The notes beneath the pieces are model-generated. The model was not told where the DNA came from and did no database searches. It saw only the letters and a list, made by a program, of their open reading frames with translations. A DNA stretch of 64,000 nt from Umbilicaria muhlenbergii (lineage: Eukaryota; Ascomycota; Lecanoromycetes; Umbilicariales; Umbilicariaceae), in NCBI GenBank assembly GCA_000611775.1, contig KK106983.1, forward strand, positions 5,647,818 to 5,711,817, in the 5' to 3' direction. The position numbers were made by a program, and so were the translations under genes. Of this stretch, positions 11,764 through 21,780 are shown piece after piece (the first letter of the stretch is position 1; each line of letters starts with the position of its first letter).

Positions 11764-12014
11764 TCGGAGAGGGAGGAGGGAGGAGGGAAGGAATAAGGAA
11801 GGAGGTGGGAAAGGAAAGGCGGTGCGGGTTTGTTCAGGAGGGGAGCCGATGAAGCGTAAAGATTGAGGTAGAGCTACCGAAGCTATGTATATAGCACTGC
11901 TGGAGTAGGTGTACGGAGTTTAATGGGGCTGTTTTAGTAATATGTATATGGGGTCGAGCTCATTCAATATACGGTCCCCAGCTACAGCAAAACATCGTAT
12001 CTGACTCCACCACA

Positions 12015-14735
12015 TCACCTCCTCCTCTTGAACCTAAACTTCAACTCATCCTCGCTCTCGCTCTCCTCCTCCCTAACCGCGAACACTTTCTGCTTCTTCG
12101 CTGCTGCTCCTCTCCCCACCCCAATAGCAGGCGTACTCCTCTTCCCATTGGCATTCCTATTCCCAGTACCATTTCCGTTCTCAACGTCACCGCTCTGCTC
12201 CATCAGACTCTCCCCCTCCCGATCCATCCCCCTCGTCCTCCTCGGCGCCTCCACATCCACCACCTCCGACATATCCGCATCCCCCTCGTTCAAAGTCTTA
12301 ACCTCTCTATCCAGCTGACTCGTCGCCGTCGCAAACGGCGTATTCTGCGACTGACTCTTCTCCTTCCTCTTTTTCTTCGATTTGTCGCTTTCGAGCCAGT
12401 ACTCATCGCCGATGCCGAATTCCTTCTTCTTGACTTCTTCGAGCGGAACAATGACGCTCTGACCTCGACGCGGCTGGATGCCATCGCCGCGTCGGCGGAA
12501 TTTCTTGAAGTTTTTGCGCCCGTTCCAGCGCTCGTCCCAGCGGGTGTTGGCGTCGCCGTCAGCTTGGGCACGGAGAGGTCGGTCGCGACGGTCGGGGATT
12601 TCCATTTCTTCGACGACGGCGAGGTTCTTCATCTCCTCGATGGCCAGATCGTTGGGGGTCTCCTTTAGTGATTCTTCGTCCTTTCTAGCGGCTTCTTCTT
12701 CGGCTTCACGACGCTCACGCACCACTTCTTTTATGTTGATTTCCTTCTTCGGTTGCCTCCTCTTCATTGGCTCTTCTGGCTTCTTTTGGGACTTTCCAAA
12801 GGAAGGTTCAGTTGACAAGCCTCTCCTTTGAGCTTCTTCTTGTTCTTCAAGCCTTCTTCTCTTCATTGCAGCTGCAGCCGGTAGCAGACTATCCACCATT
12901 TCATCCTCATCTTCGTCGTCGTCGTCGGAAGGCGGCTGCGGTCTCTTTCTAGGGTTGTTCACCGAGGTACTCTCATCCTCATCACCTTGAGGATCTACAT
13001 CCATATGAGAATCTAGAAATGAGACACCGTGCTAGTCGCTGTCAGCACTCTGAAGGGTCGATTGAGTGGTACTAATGGCTTACTGAACCGCGTTGCGACC
13101 TTCCATCAATGCTGGTGCTGTCCAGCTGGGATACGCTCTCCAGCTTGCGCGCTGGTGTAGGAAACGACGACACATCGAAGCCATCGTCAAAGCCCTTGAA
13201 AAGCGGGGCTATGGTTCCTCGAGGACGAGCACGCCTGGTGAGCGGCTGCGAAACTTCAGGCTGTGCCGAAGGCGGCGTATCCTCCGGGACCACAGGATGG
13301 CTCTGGACTGACGCTGCATTTCACTGTCAGAATCGTACGGCTGTCTGGGAGATTAGGACTTACCAGCTGTTGGCGGAGGTGCTGTGACACCTTCATCTTC
13401 TTCTTCTGGAAGTGGCCTTCTGAGTATGCTGGCATCATTCGTCAAGATAGCGTCAAGGAACTCGCTTTGCTCAATGAGCCGCTGATCCAGAGCCAACGCT
13501 ACTTGATTACCCAGGTCCATTGCCCAGTCCTGAGCATCTTTGGAACCTCTGAACCTGACAATGACGACCCCTTTGCCCACGCTCCCATCCTCGAATTCGC
13601 CAAATCCCTTTTCACCAGCAACATTCTTGACATAGCGCACCATCTCCTCTGCGGTCGTCTTGCCGGTATTCAGTGTGAAGAACAGCGCCTTGCCACTGCC
13701 ATTAGTGATTGGCGCTTGTAAAGTGTCAAATTGCGTCTTATCGCAGAAGATGAATGTGTAGCCTTCAAAGACATTGGCTCGTTGGGGGTTAGGAGTGAAG
13801 AACTCCGATGGACGCTGGCTCGGCTCTTTACTGCGAGGTGGCAAGTGTTGTAGCGCATCCGGCCAGTTGGCATCGAAGTCTTCCTCGAGCGGTGACAAGC
13901 TTTCTGGCTCGTCGAGATCCCCAGGTGTTGCAGCGTAGACCACGGCATCAACAAAGGAGTCTGTGACGATGTACTTGCCGTTGATGAGAGCCTGTAAGCC
14001 TTTGGCCGTGTTACGTTTGCTGGCGACAACGTGCGTAGTCTTGTCGATGATGTAATGTATGATGGCTTTGATATCGAGGTCTTCAAGCCGACTTCGGATG
14101 GGAATCAGAGGGTCTTTGCCTCCTTTTAGTTCTTTCCCTGAAAAGGAGAAGGAAAGCACCACAGGCTGCCATGTAATCCTGCTCCGTGTTAGCCATAGTT
14201 TGGTCCAAAGATAGTGCGAGCGTACTTGAAGAGACCCTCAAAGCTTCCGAGCTTGAAGACGTGCTCATCGTTCCTGAGTACTTTCGTCTCGCCTTTTCCC
14301 CTGACCTTTTCTCCATCAACAGTCGTGCCGACTTTAGTGTCCTCATCTTCAAGAGTAATCTCAGATCGTGTATGTACAAGTGACTGTGACGTTGAGTCAA
14401 TTCTGTCAGGGTAGGTCGGCTGAGAAGAACATACCCCTTCACCAGGTTTGACAGATGACACTGAGAGAGTGAGATGCTTCCTCGATACAGACTTGTGGTC
14501 GATCACAAAGCGACCTAAGATATAAGTATCGTATCTCTAACCTCCAGATGGATGTACCTACCAGCATATCTTCCGCCTTCTTGCTTCGTCCTCCCGAAAA
14601 GGTACTTCTTCCCTGGCCTCAGCCATATTCTCTTGCCTAGATGCTCGAGGTTAGTAAGAATTACGACATAAGCCGAAGAGAGGCTGAGATGAGAGTACCT
14701 TGAAAGATCTTGCCGTCGCATTCTAGTATCCACAT
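12015..14735 (-). CDS. nbs1: Nbs1, MRN-complex subunit (FHA-BRCT)
   Basis: Regulatory subunit of the Mre11-Rad50-Nbs1 double-strand-break sensor, about 803 residues. Seven exons: 14735..14699, 14636..14562, 14514..14435, 14383..14226, 14178..13364, 13313..13084 and 13031..12015. All introns are 47-62 bp and all phases close. The FHA domain (about 1-115) shows LFGRTKQ (Arg28) and SVSRKHLTL (Ser48, His51), the phosphothreonine-binding residues. BRCT repeats follow to about 330 (THVVASKRNT, LINGKYIVTDSFVDA). After a disordered acidic stretch comes the Mre11-binding region with NFKKF (639-643) and VIVPLEE..FGIGDEYWLE. The tail is acidic then KFRF (796-799), matching the Tel1/ATM-binding FxF/Y motif. 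The last intron ends at GCGACTAG with branch CTGAC, the only acceptor I found that keeps the frame. Confidence 0.94.
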
Positions 14736-15338
14736 CTCAAGGTCTGGAGTTTGGGTGGCTAGCTAGCTGTCCACAGCCAGTCAGCAAGCACTTGGCAGCG
14801 GAATGGAGAGGAGCAGAAATCCGGGGCGACGTGCCGAAACTCAATTTCACGCGACACGTGGTCAGCTGATCAATTCATCCAAAGACAGTCGAAGGGAGAA
14901 GCTCCAAAGTATGTTCAGTAGTACCTTAATCTTACACTCCAGGAGGCTATGACAAAGATTTTCACGTCTCCAAACGTAGCAAATAAAACCCAGGAGGGTT
15001 CCCCAGGCTACAGCTTGCCCCTGCATGCAAGGATCCGACCCATGCACCCTGTCACCCATCGCAAACTGCAGCTCTGCAGCGGTGCAGCTGTGCAGCCCAG
15101 CTCGCATTGACTGTAAGCGCCGAAAGCGAAATCGAAGCCTGCCTCGGCCCTTCCCGGCGCTAGTCGAACGAACTCGTTGCCCCGCCATTCAGCCTTGCCT
15201 GAAGCTTTACCAAAGGAGGGGTTCAAGCTTCAGGCACTCCCAGTAGTAGTGTCTCACTCGTGCAGCTTCAACTTCAGTCAACCCAAGACACCACTCCAAG
15301 CTCCAGACCAATCCAGTCAACATCACCGATCCACAATT
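14736..15338. other. Divergent promoter region between nbs1 and the RPEL gene
   Basis: About 600 bp between two divergently transcribed genes. The half next to the RPEL gene is C/A-rich and probably transcribed leader. No repeat, RNA gene or further coding frame with support was seen. Confidence 0.45.
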
Positions 15339-15890
15339 ATGGCCGACCCATCCCAAGCCCCCAAAATCGACTCCACCCCCATCTCCAACCTCGAGCGCCG
15401 CGACTCACTCGAGAAACACCTCCAACACCGCCCCGACCCGCAAGACCTGAAGAACAGAAACATTCTCCTGGACACCAATGCCGCACCGTAAGCAAATGAA
15501 CGCACTCTACCCTCCCAAAGCGTATTATACTCACAACTTTCCCTCCAGCGCACTTCAATCCGCCGCCCTTGAGCTAGAGCGCCAACGCACAACCGACAGT
15601 CTCAAAAAAGGCCTCGAGCGACGCCCGGAGCGAGAAGAACTTATCGAGCGTACGTCCCACACCCTCCGCAATCGCACACATTATATTTCGCTACTAACAT
15701 TCGGGCGTACTTGACAGGCAACATCCTCCCCGACTCGACCGCCGCCCCCGCCATCCAGGGCCAGCAGCGCGAACTGCAAAAACACATGCGCGCCGACAGT
15801 CTGGAGCAGAAGATTTCTAACCGACCGAAACCGGAGGATTTGGTGCGGGAGGGGATATTGAAGGAGGAGGAGGATGCTACGAAGGAGTAG
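15339..15890 (+). CDS. RPEL-repeat protein
   Basis: Small protein of 140 residues. Exons are 15339..15487, 15549..15649 and 15718..15890, with introns of 61 and 68 bp. It is almost entirely made of three RPEL units: RPDPQDLKNRNIL, RPEREELIERNIL and RPKPEDLVREGIL. Each is preceded by a basic or amphipathic helix (RDSLEKHLQH, TDSLKKGLER, ADSLEQKISN). Two introns fall at the ends of repeat units, suggesting growth by exon duplication. In animals RPEL motifs bind G-actin (MRTF, Phactr). The fungal stand-alone proteins of this type have no settled role that I know of. The start has good context (ATTATGG) and follows a C/A-rich leader. Confidence 0.85.
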
Positions 15891-16074
15891 GAAGGGGGAT
15901 GGTGGTTTTCGTCTGAGAGGGGAGGTGGATTGATATTGCGAATACCCGGATATGGTGGTATCTTATGAAACATGCAACAAACCACAAGCTAGCGAAAAGA
16001 CAGCCGTAAAGGCCTCCTTGCATTGAGATATTGGTACAAATTTGTGTTGCAAAGTAAAGATGTACTGGCTGGTA

Positions 16075-17032
16075 TCAATAACTCTCAACCGATTCCCTCC
16101 CCCTTTCCTCTTCACGCAGGTCGGGCACCCACCCTTTGGGCCTCTCCCTCCCTCGTACAATCATCCCATATACCGCATTTTCTACCTTCTCCACACACGT
16201 CTTCATCACCTCCATCTTCTTCTCCACCTCCCTTCCCAGCGCCGCCCCACCCCCTACTCCTATCCTAGACGTCGTATTCAACGCCTCGAAATGTGTGCGA
16301 ATTGATCGCAGATCCGCTAGTATATCCCTACTTCCTTGTTCTGAAGCTTTAGACGATAACGATGAAGATGAACCACCGGGTAATTCGCCAGTCGTAGCCA
16401 TACTCGTGATTGCAAATCGCATTACTTCGCCGACGAGATCGAATAGACCGAGGAGGTAGTCTTCTTCCGTCAATGCGACTCCGCCCGGGATCTTTGATTG
16501 CGCTTCCGTGTAGGTGATGAGACGTTGCGTGTCGAGGTAGTGCTGAAACGAAACGGCTTCCATGTATTCCTGAACACCGCCCGAGACTTGTTTTTGGTAC
16601 CTCCACGCGTTGATGCCCCTGAGGTCTGCGGAGATAGAGGTGAAGAGTTCATCAATGGTAGATTGCCGAGGCGTGTTCTCCTTGCTGACATTCGCGGGGA
16701 TTGGGGAGTTGAGCTGTCGAACCCTAGAGTAGGAGCAGAATATAAGCCATGCCCATACAGCAACGAATCCTGGAAGAACAACTACCTCTGCAACGAAAAT
16801 ATCCTACCAAGCCATCAGCATCGTCCGAACCCTAAGCCACTCTCGCGGCTCACATCTTCTTGCTGAGAGCAGTGATGTCGCGAGACGCTTTAATGATGCG
16901 TTCGCGGCGGTCATGGTGCTGGTCCAGCTCGTCGCGGAAGCTTTCGAAAATGGGCAAGAAGGCGGATGATAAGGTGGTGGCGGTGGTGTCTATTACGTCT
17001 GCGTCGTCGTGGGGACGTTTGATGCCGGCCAT
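16075..17032 (-). CDS. Translin-associated protein X (TRAX)
   Basis: Translin-family subunit of 281 residues. With translin, TRAX forms the C3PO endoribonuclease. Exons are 17032..16854, 16803..16786 and 16723..16075, with introns of 50 and 62 bp. The middle exon is only 18 nt and, with the flanking split codons, encodes MIFSLQR. The family pattern RERIIKASRDITALSKKMIFSLQR is complete only when it is included. The second half has YLLGLFDLVGEVMRFAI, where the acidic Glu-x-x-x-x-Glu/Asp helix of TRAX's active site lies, and KVENAVYGMIVRGRERP near the end. Translin itself is not in this window. It is divergent from GPI14 with 301 bp between starts. Confidence 0.92.
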
Positions 17033-17333
17033 GGTTTCGCGGCATCCGTGGTTTGGGTAGGGGAGGGCGGGAGTGAATGCTTGGGATTCATGCGGAGGCG
17101 TGGGATAGGGCTGTGAACGGCGGAACCTTAATACACCCCTTGTCGACGATGCTTTGGCTTATCCGACTGCTGGTTTGGCATGTCGACTTCTTGTCCCAGT
17201 CAACTGCGATCGTCCATGTTTGCTTTTCTATAGAACTCTTGTTCCAGCTGTACATCATGTCTCCCATCTTCCATCGTTCTGATTTCTGAATTTTCATCAA
17301 AACACCAAGAGTTGCATTGGGAAAACCCAAAAA
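17033..17333. promoter_or_regulatory. Shared divergent promoter of TRAX and GPI14
   Basis: The 301 bp between the two start codons must hold both promoters. No clear TATA box or strong symmetric site was recognised. Confidence 0.4.
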
Positions 17334-18785
17334 ATGTCCGCCTCCTTCTTTACCACCCCCAAAGTCTTCTTCTCCGCGGTTCTCCTACGCATAATCCTCC
17401 TGTTCTACGGCCTATTCCAAGACGCCTACTCCCCCCTAAAATACACCGACATCGACTACTTCGTCTTCACGGACGCCGCCCGCTATGTCTCCCGCGGCCT
17501 CTCCCCTTATCAACGAGAGACTTACCGCTACACGCCTCTCCTAGCCTGGCTTCTTTTACCCACTACATGGGGTGATACTGCATGGTTTTCTTTCGGCAAA
17601 GTTGTCTTCGCCCTGGCTGATGTCGTTGCGGGATGGCTCATTGTTCTGGTATTACGATCGCCGGCGGGAGGTGACATGACCACTAATAGGGCACTCAAGT
17701 TTGCGAGTATCTGGCTGCTTAACCCGATGGTCGCTACGATCAGCACCCGCGGCAGTTCTGAGGGACTATTATGCGTCATCGTGGTCGCCCTGCTGTGGGC
17801 AGTGATGCACCGGCACATCAAACTCGCAGGCGTCCTTCTCGGTTTGGCAGTGCACTTCAAAATTTACCCCTTCATCTACGCCACATCCATAATCTGGTAC
17901 CTGGACTCCTTGCAATCTCCCGCGACAACATATCAAGCGCCACCATCACCGGAACAGCCATCTTTCCCAAAACCCAACCAACTCAACATCTCCTTCCAAA
18001 CTCTCACCGCAGCCTCCATCGTCGGCGGCCTCAAAGCCTTCCTCACCCCGACCCGGCTCATCTTCACCTTAATCTCCCTCTTCACCTTCCTACTCCTCAA
18101 CTTCGCCATGCACGCCCTCTACTCCACACCCTTCCTAACGCACACCTATCTACACCACCTAACACGCATCGACCACCGGCACAACTTCTCACCCTACAAC
18201 ACCCTCCTGTACCTCTCCTCCAGCAGCCCCCCCAACGCCTCCAGAAACCTGCATTTCGAATCCCTCGCCTTCATCCCCCAACTCGCCCTCAGCGCCGTCG
18301 CCATCCCGCTCGTCCTCGCAAAGAGAGACCTCCCCGGCGCGATGCTCGCACAGACGTTTGCGTTCGTGGCGTTCAACAAAGTGTGCACGAGCCAGGTAAC
18401 CCCACCACCCCTTCCCCATCCGTGCACTTTCCCCATCCACTCATCCCGTCAACCCCAATCTCTCCCACCACCCTCTAACACCCGCCTCCAGTATTTCCTC
18501 TGGTACCTAATATTCCTCCCCCTGCACTTACCCTCGTCCTCCCTCCTCCGCCGCCCCCGGCTAGGCCTCGGCGCCGCAGCTGTGTGGGCGGGCACGCAAG
18601 CGCTGTGGCTGCAGCAAGGGTACGAGCTCGAGTTCTTGGGGCGCAGCACTTTCGTTCCGGGACTCTGGGTCTGTGGGATGGGGTTCTTTGTGGTGAATAT
18701 CTGGATCTTGGGGGTTATTATCGAGGATGTGGGAGGTGGGGCTTTGCTACCTACGAAGAAAGCGCCTTTGTATGGTAGGTTGTAG
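17334..18785 (+). CDS. gpi14: GPI mannosyltransferase 1 (PIG-M/Gpi14)
   Basis: Multi-pass ER membrane enzyme of about 451 residues that adds the first alpha-1,4-mannose to GPI anchors from dolichol-phosphate-mannose. Exons are 17334..18395 and 18492..18785. The 96-bp intron is a multiple of three without a stop, so read-through is possible on paper, but the translation there is proline-rich low complexity and interrupts NKVCTSQ-YFLWYL, a conserved block. The DxD motif sits in the first lumenal loop, YTDIDYFVFTDAA (Asp39, Asp41). Other family blocks seen are TYRYTPLLAWLLLP, LNPMVATISTRGSSEG and LAVHFKIYPFIY. About ten hydrophobic segments are visible. Full length for the family. Confidence 0.94.
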   Translation: MSASFFTTPKVFFSAVLLRIILLFYGLFQDAYSPLKYTDIDYFVFTDAARYVSRGLSPYQRETYRYTPLLAWLLLPTTWGDTAWFSFGKVVFALADVVAGWLIVLVLRSPAGGDMTTNRALKFASIWLLNPMVATISTRGSSEGLLCVIVVALLWAVMHRHIKLAGVLLGLAVHFKIYPFIYATSIIWYLDSLQSPATTYQAPPSPEQPSFPKPNQLNISFQTLTAASIVGGLKAFLTPTRLIFTLISLFTFLLLNFAMHALYSTPFLTHTYLHHLTRIDHRHNFSPYNTLLYLSSSSPPNASRNLHFESLAFIPQLALSAVAIPLVLAKRDLPGAMLAQTFAFVAFNKVCTSQVTPPPLPHPCTFPIHSSRQPQSLPPPSNTRLQYFLWYLIFLPLHLPSSSLLRRPRLGLGAAAVWAGTQALWLQQGYELEFLGRSTFVPGLWVCGMGFFVVNIWILGVIIEDVGGGALLPTKKAPLYGRL

Positions 18786-19182
18786 CATGGTGACGCCGCA
18801 TCGGAATGAAGTGGTAGATTTCCGATGGGGAGGGATTCTCGCTCGGCCGGCAACGCTCTGTGGATAGGGCCAATTGGCTGAGCTTAGATTGGAAATGCCG
18901 ACTAATCACTGGGCCACGACTATGAAACGCTGATGTTCCTAAGTCCATGAGCAACAGCAACCAGAATACCCCAAGTCATGTAAATACGGAGTCGAGTGGC
19001 TTGGTATACTCTACAACATGCGCCGCAAATCCCTCAATCTTCAAAGGGTATCTCCAAAACCGCAGTGCCCAGAAAACTCTACAAGGCCCCCCAACCCCAA
19101 AGCCGTGCCCCAAACACCAAGACCATGCAACTCCAACACCCAACACCCCGATTCCCCATCCCGACAACAAAACCAACCCCTG
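18786..19182. other. Convergent intergenic region
   Basis: It lies between the 3' ends of GPI14 and the coiled-coil gene. It holds only terminator/UTR-type sequence, and no feature was recognised. Confidence 0.4.
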
Positions 19183-21213
19183 CTACAGCCTCAACTCATC
19201 TCCCGGGCTATCCACCAACATCTTCAACTCCGGCCCCCACTCCGGCGTCCTCGCAACATCAACCCCACTATCCCGATCAACCTCCCCCTGCACCCCCTCC
19301 CCCTCGCCCCCGCCAAACCCCCACGGATTCCCCACCGGCACCCGCACCGGCGACAACAAGCCGCGCGCAAGCGTAGTCTCAACCCCGACCTCATCCGGCG
19401 GCAGCACCCTCCCGCCGACATCGACGTCGCAGACGCGGACTTGGTATTCGAGGGCTTTGGTGCCTTGGGCGATCAGGTCGTCGGTCCGGCACAGACAGCG
19501 CTGGAGGCTCTGGTTGAGCTTCTGGCTGTCGACGAGCAGGGCGTGGTGTTTGGCCAGGTCGAGCTGCAGGCGCTGCTGGTCTTTTGCGCGGGTGCGCGCG
19601 GCGCGGTCGGCGTGCGCGGTGGGGCTGGATGTGCCGTCGTCGTGGTCGATCGGATCGTCTTCGTCTGACACCTCGGGCTCAGCGGCGTCATCGTCTTCTT
19701 CGTCCGAGAAGCCGGAGGTGGCGCTGAGAGTGTCGCTTTCGCCGAGGGTGGAGAGTCGGCCCGAGGTGGAGCGGGTGCTGGTGGTGGTGGTGGTGGTGGT
19801 GGTGGCCGTGGAGAGGCGGCCGGAGCGGCTGAGACGCCGGAAGCGGCGCAGTTCGGCGGATTGTTTGCGCATTTCGCGCTCGAGGGTGCGGTTGATGGCG
19901 AGGAGGGAGGAGTTGCTGATTTCGAGGTCGAGGACTTTGCGTTCGCGGCGGGCGTTGGCTGCCAGCTCGTTCATCTGGTCGAGTCTGCTTTGGCCGAGGC
20001 TGGGTTTCGGTGTGCTGGAGGGTGTGGCGTTCTCGGGGGTTGGAGCGCCGTGCGAGGCGTTGTTGATGCCTTCGAGTTCTGGTGCCGCGGTTTTGTTGGA
20101 TGGCTCGGTGAGGATGGAAGCTCTTCGTCCCGGTATGGTTGGGCTTTGTTTTGGAAGAGGACTGGGAAGGATCGAGCTGAGGCTTAATGACTTTACATGA
20201 CCAATTCGGCCGGTTAGTGGCGTGTTGACGCTGAGGCGCCTCACGGGGTCAGTCTGGCTGGGCGAAGGAGTATCGAGGGGCTTTAGCTCAAATTTGTGGG
20301 CTGAGCTGTTTGAGACTAGGCGTGTATGCTGCCTAGGTGAGACTTTGCTGCTTGAGGACGATTTTCGTGATAATGATCCATCTTTGAGAGGTGATGGAGG
20401 CCGTGGCGGGATAGCTCTCGGAATGGGACTGAAAGTCGCTGGTTGTGGTGATTTTGTTGATATCATCGAAGGCGAAGGAACGCTAGAGGATGTTGGTTTT
20501 GGTGATTGTGACTCGGGAATTCCGTTGGCGTAGAAAAACTTGGGTTCCTGCTGCTCAAAGGGAGGGCTGGTGCTCAAAGAAGATGGGACGTCATCCAGTT
20601 CCTCTTCGCCATTGGCACGGAAGAAGCTCGCCGTCTTTGCCTGTAGCTTTGGTCGTTGCGATTCCGCTCGTGCTGATGTCGCCGACGTCGCATCGCTGGC
20701 AAGAAAGAACTGTGGTGAGTTCTCAGGGCTTGCAGCTCTTCTTCCGTACAAATCTCTACTCAGTGAGGCCAATCCAAGGCCCAGTGATGTACTTTTGCCC
20801 TCGCTGACGATACTTCTTGGCCTTGGACTCTGTCTAGAGCCAGCACCTTGTATGCCTGACCCTAACCCTGCCCCTGCCCCTGCCCGGACATCTTCTGCTG
20901 TACGGGATTGAGTCCCAGTTGTAGACGCTGGCTTTGAGCTACTGGGCGTCCCCCTTGGTGTTCCGTTTGGCGTGGACGACGCGCTATCGAGTCTTGCCTT
21001 CCTTGATCCAGATCTTGGAGTAATGTTCGAGCTCAAGAACGATTTGACTGGGGTAGCAATGTCTCCGTTCGAATTGCCTTTTGATGCTTCATTCGGCACG
21101 GTTCGTCCATCTCTTCGGAGGGTAGGAGACTCTTGTCGTGCTGGTGACCCGGCCAACTTCGGCGTAAATGGATTTCTGTTTCGTAAAGGGAGGGTACTGG
21201 TTGTGTTCGCCAT
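19183..21213 (-). CDS. Large disordered protein with a central coiled coil, function unknown
   Basis: Single-exon protein of about 676 residues. An in-frame ATG at 21306 would add 31 residues. The inner start (MANTTSTLPLRNRNPFTPKL) is preferred because the upstream part looks like leader. Residues 1-410 are Ser/Pro-rich and disordered, with many SP/TP sites that would suit CDK or MAP-kinase phosphorylation. A helix of about 60 residues follows (LDQMNELAANARRERKVLDLE, then LLAINRTLEREMRKQSAELR). After that come a poly-Thr run encoded by GGT-type repeats, an acidic block (DEEDDDAAEPEVSDEDD) and a second helical stretch (QRLQLDLAKHHALLVDSQK). I do not recognise the family. The layout suggests a cytoskeletal or spindle-associated scaffold, which is inference only. 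Confidence 0.75.
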   Translation of the reverse strand: MANTTSTLPLRNRNPFTPKLAGSPARQESPTLRRDGRTVPNEASKGNSNGDIATPVKSFLSSNITPRSGSRKARLDSASSTPNGTPRGTPSSSKPASTTGTQSRTAEDVRAGAGAGLGSGIQGAGSRQSPRPRSIVSEGKSTSLGLGLASLSRDLYGRRAASPENSPQFFLASDATSATSARAESQRPKLQAKTASFFRANGEEELDDVPSSLSTSPPFEQQEPKFFYANGIPESQSPKPTSSSVPSPSMISTKSPQPATFSPIPRAIPPRPPSPLKDGSLSRKSSSSSKVSPRQHTRLVSNSSAHKFELKPLDTPSPSQTDPVRRLSVNTPLTGRIGHVKSLSLSSILPSPLPKQSPTIPGRRASILTEPSNKTAAPELEGINNASHGAPTPENATPSSTPKPSLGQSRLDQMNELAANARRERKVLDLEISNSSLLAINRTLEREMRKQSAELRRFRRLSRSGRLSTATTTTTTTTSTRSTSGRLSTLGESDTLSATSGFSDEEDDDAAEPEVSDEDDPIDHDDGTSSPTAHADRAARTRAKDQQRLQLDLAKHHALLVDSQKLNQSLQRCLCRTDDLIAQGTKALEYQVRVCDVDVGGRVLPPDEVGVETTLARGLLSPVRVPVGNPWGFGGGEGEGVQGEVDRDSGVDVARTPEWGPELKMLVDSPGDELRL

Positions 21214-21780
21214 GGGTCTGTCGCTGTGTTGTTTATCCAATGTTATGGTCGTTACATGCCCGCTTCGTCCTGTTGTGGGTGAGCAGGTCTGCGGCCCGCG
21301 CATCATGACATTATGATTCCTTGAGTGAAAGGAGGGCCATCATACTCATGGCCACTGCGAAGTCGAAGAATTGCGAATTCGTTGTCGCTGGTTGCGATGC
21401 TCCATTGTTCTCGTCATTGGATGCATCTACATTCCACCCTAGCAGTCTTAGCGTCACCACCAAAGTTTCCCCCAATCACGCACGTGAAGTTCGACTTAGA
21501 CCTTTACTCGTATAATTTGGGCTATTGGCGTGAACACGCTGGCGTTCGTTTCTATTTGTCTACCATGAGAGCAATACCAACCACCACAGTGAGGAGATTA
21601 TCCAAATCGTTACCCCTCTGCTTGCAGACACACCTACACCGCGGAAACCTCCAGCGGCGTTAAGGCGCGTCTACGCGTGCTTTATTCCTAGCGGCAGATC
21701 GAATTGGCCACAACAACAATTTGCAAGCTGGCGGAGGTTCAGATGCAACGTTGGGAGTTGAGAGTGCCCACCCGCACGAT
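21214..21780. other. Divergent region upstream of pol kappa
   Basis: It separates the coiled-coil gene (-) from pol kappa (+). No repeat or RNA gene seen. Part of it may encode the extra N-terminus of the coiled-coil protein if the start at 21306 is used. Confidence 0.4.

Noticed and set aside
18396-18491. Reading GPI14 without its intron (483 residues)
   Set aside because: The 96 bp stay open, but they encode Pro/Ser low complexity, have GTAACC and CTCCAG ends, and interrupt a conserved membrane block.
18947-20200. Plus-strand frame of 417 codons
   Set aside because: It is antisense to the coiled-coil gene. Its Ser/Arg-rich translation mirrors the GC-rich third positions of the real gene.
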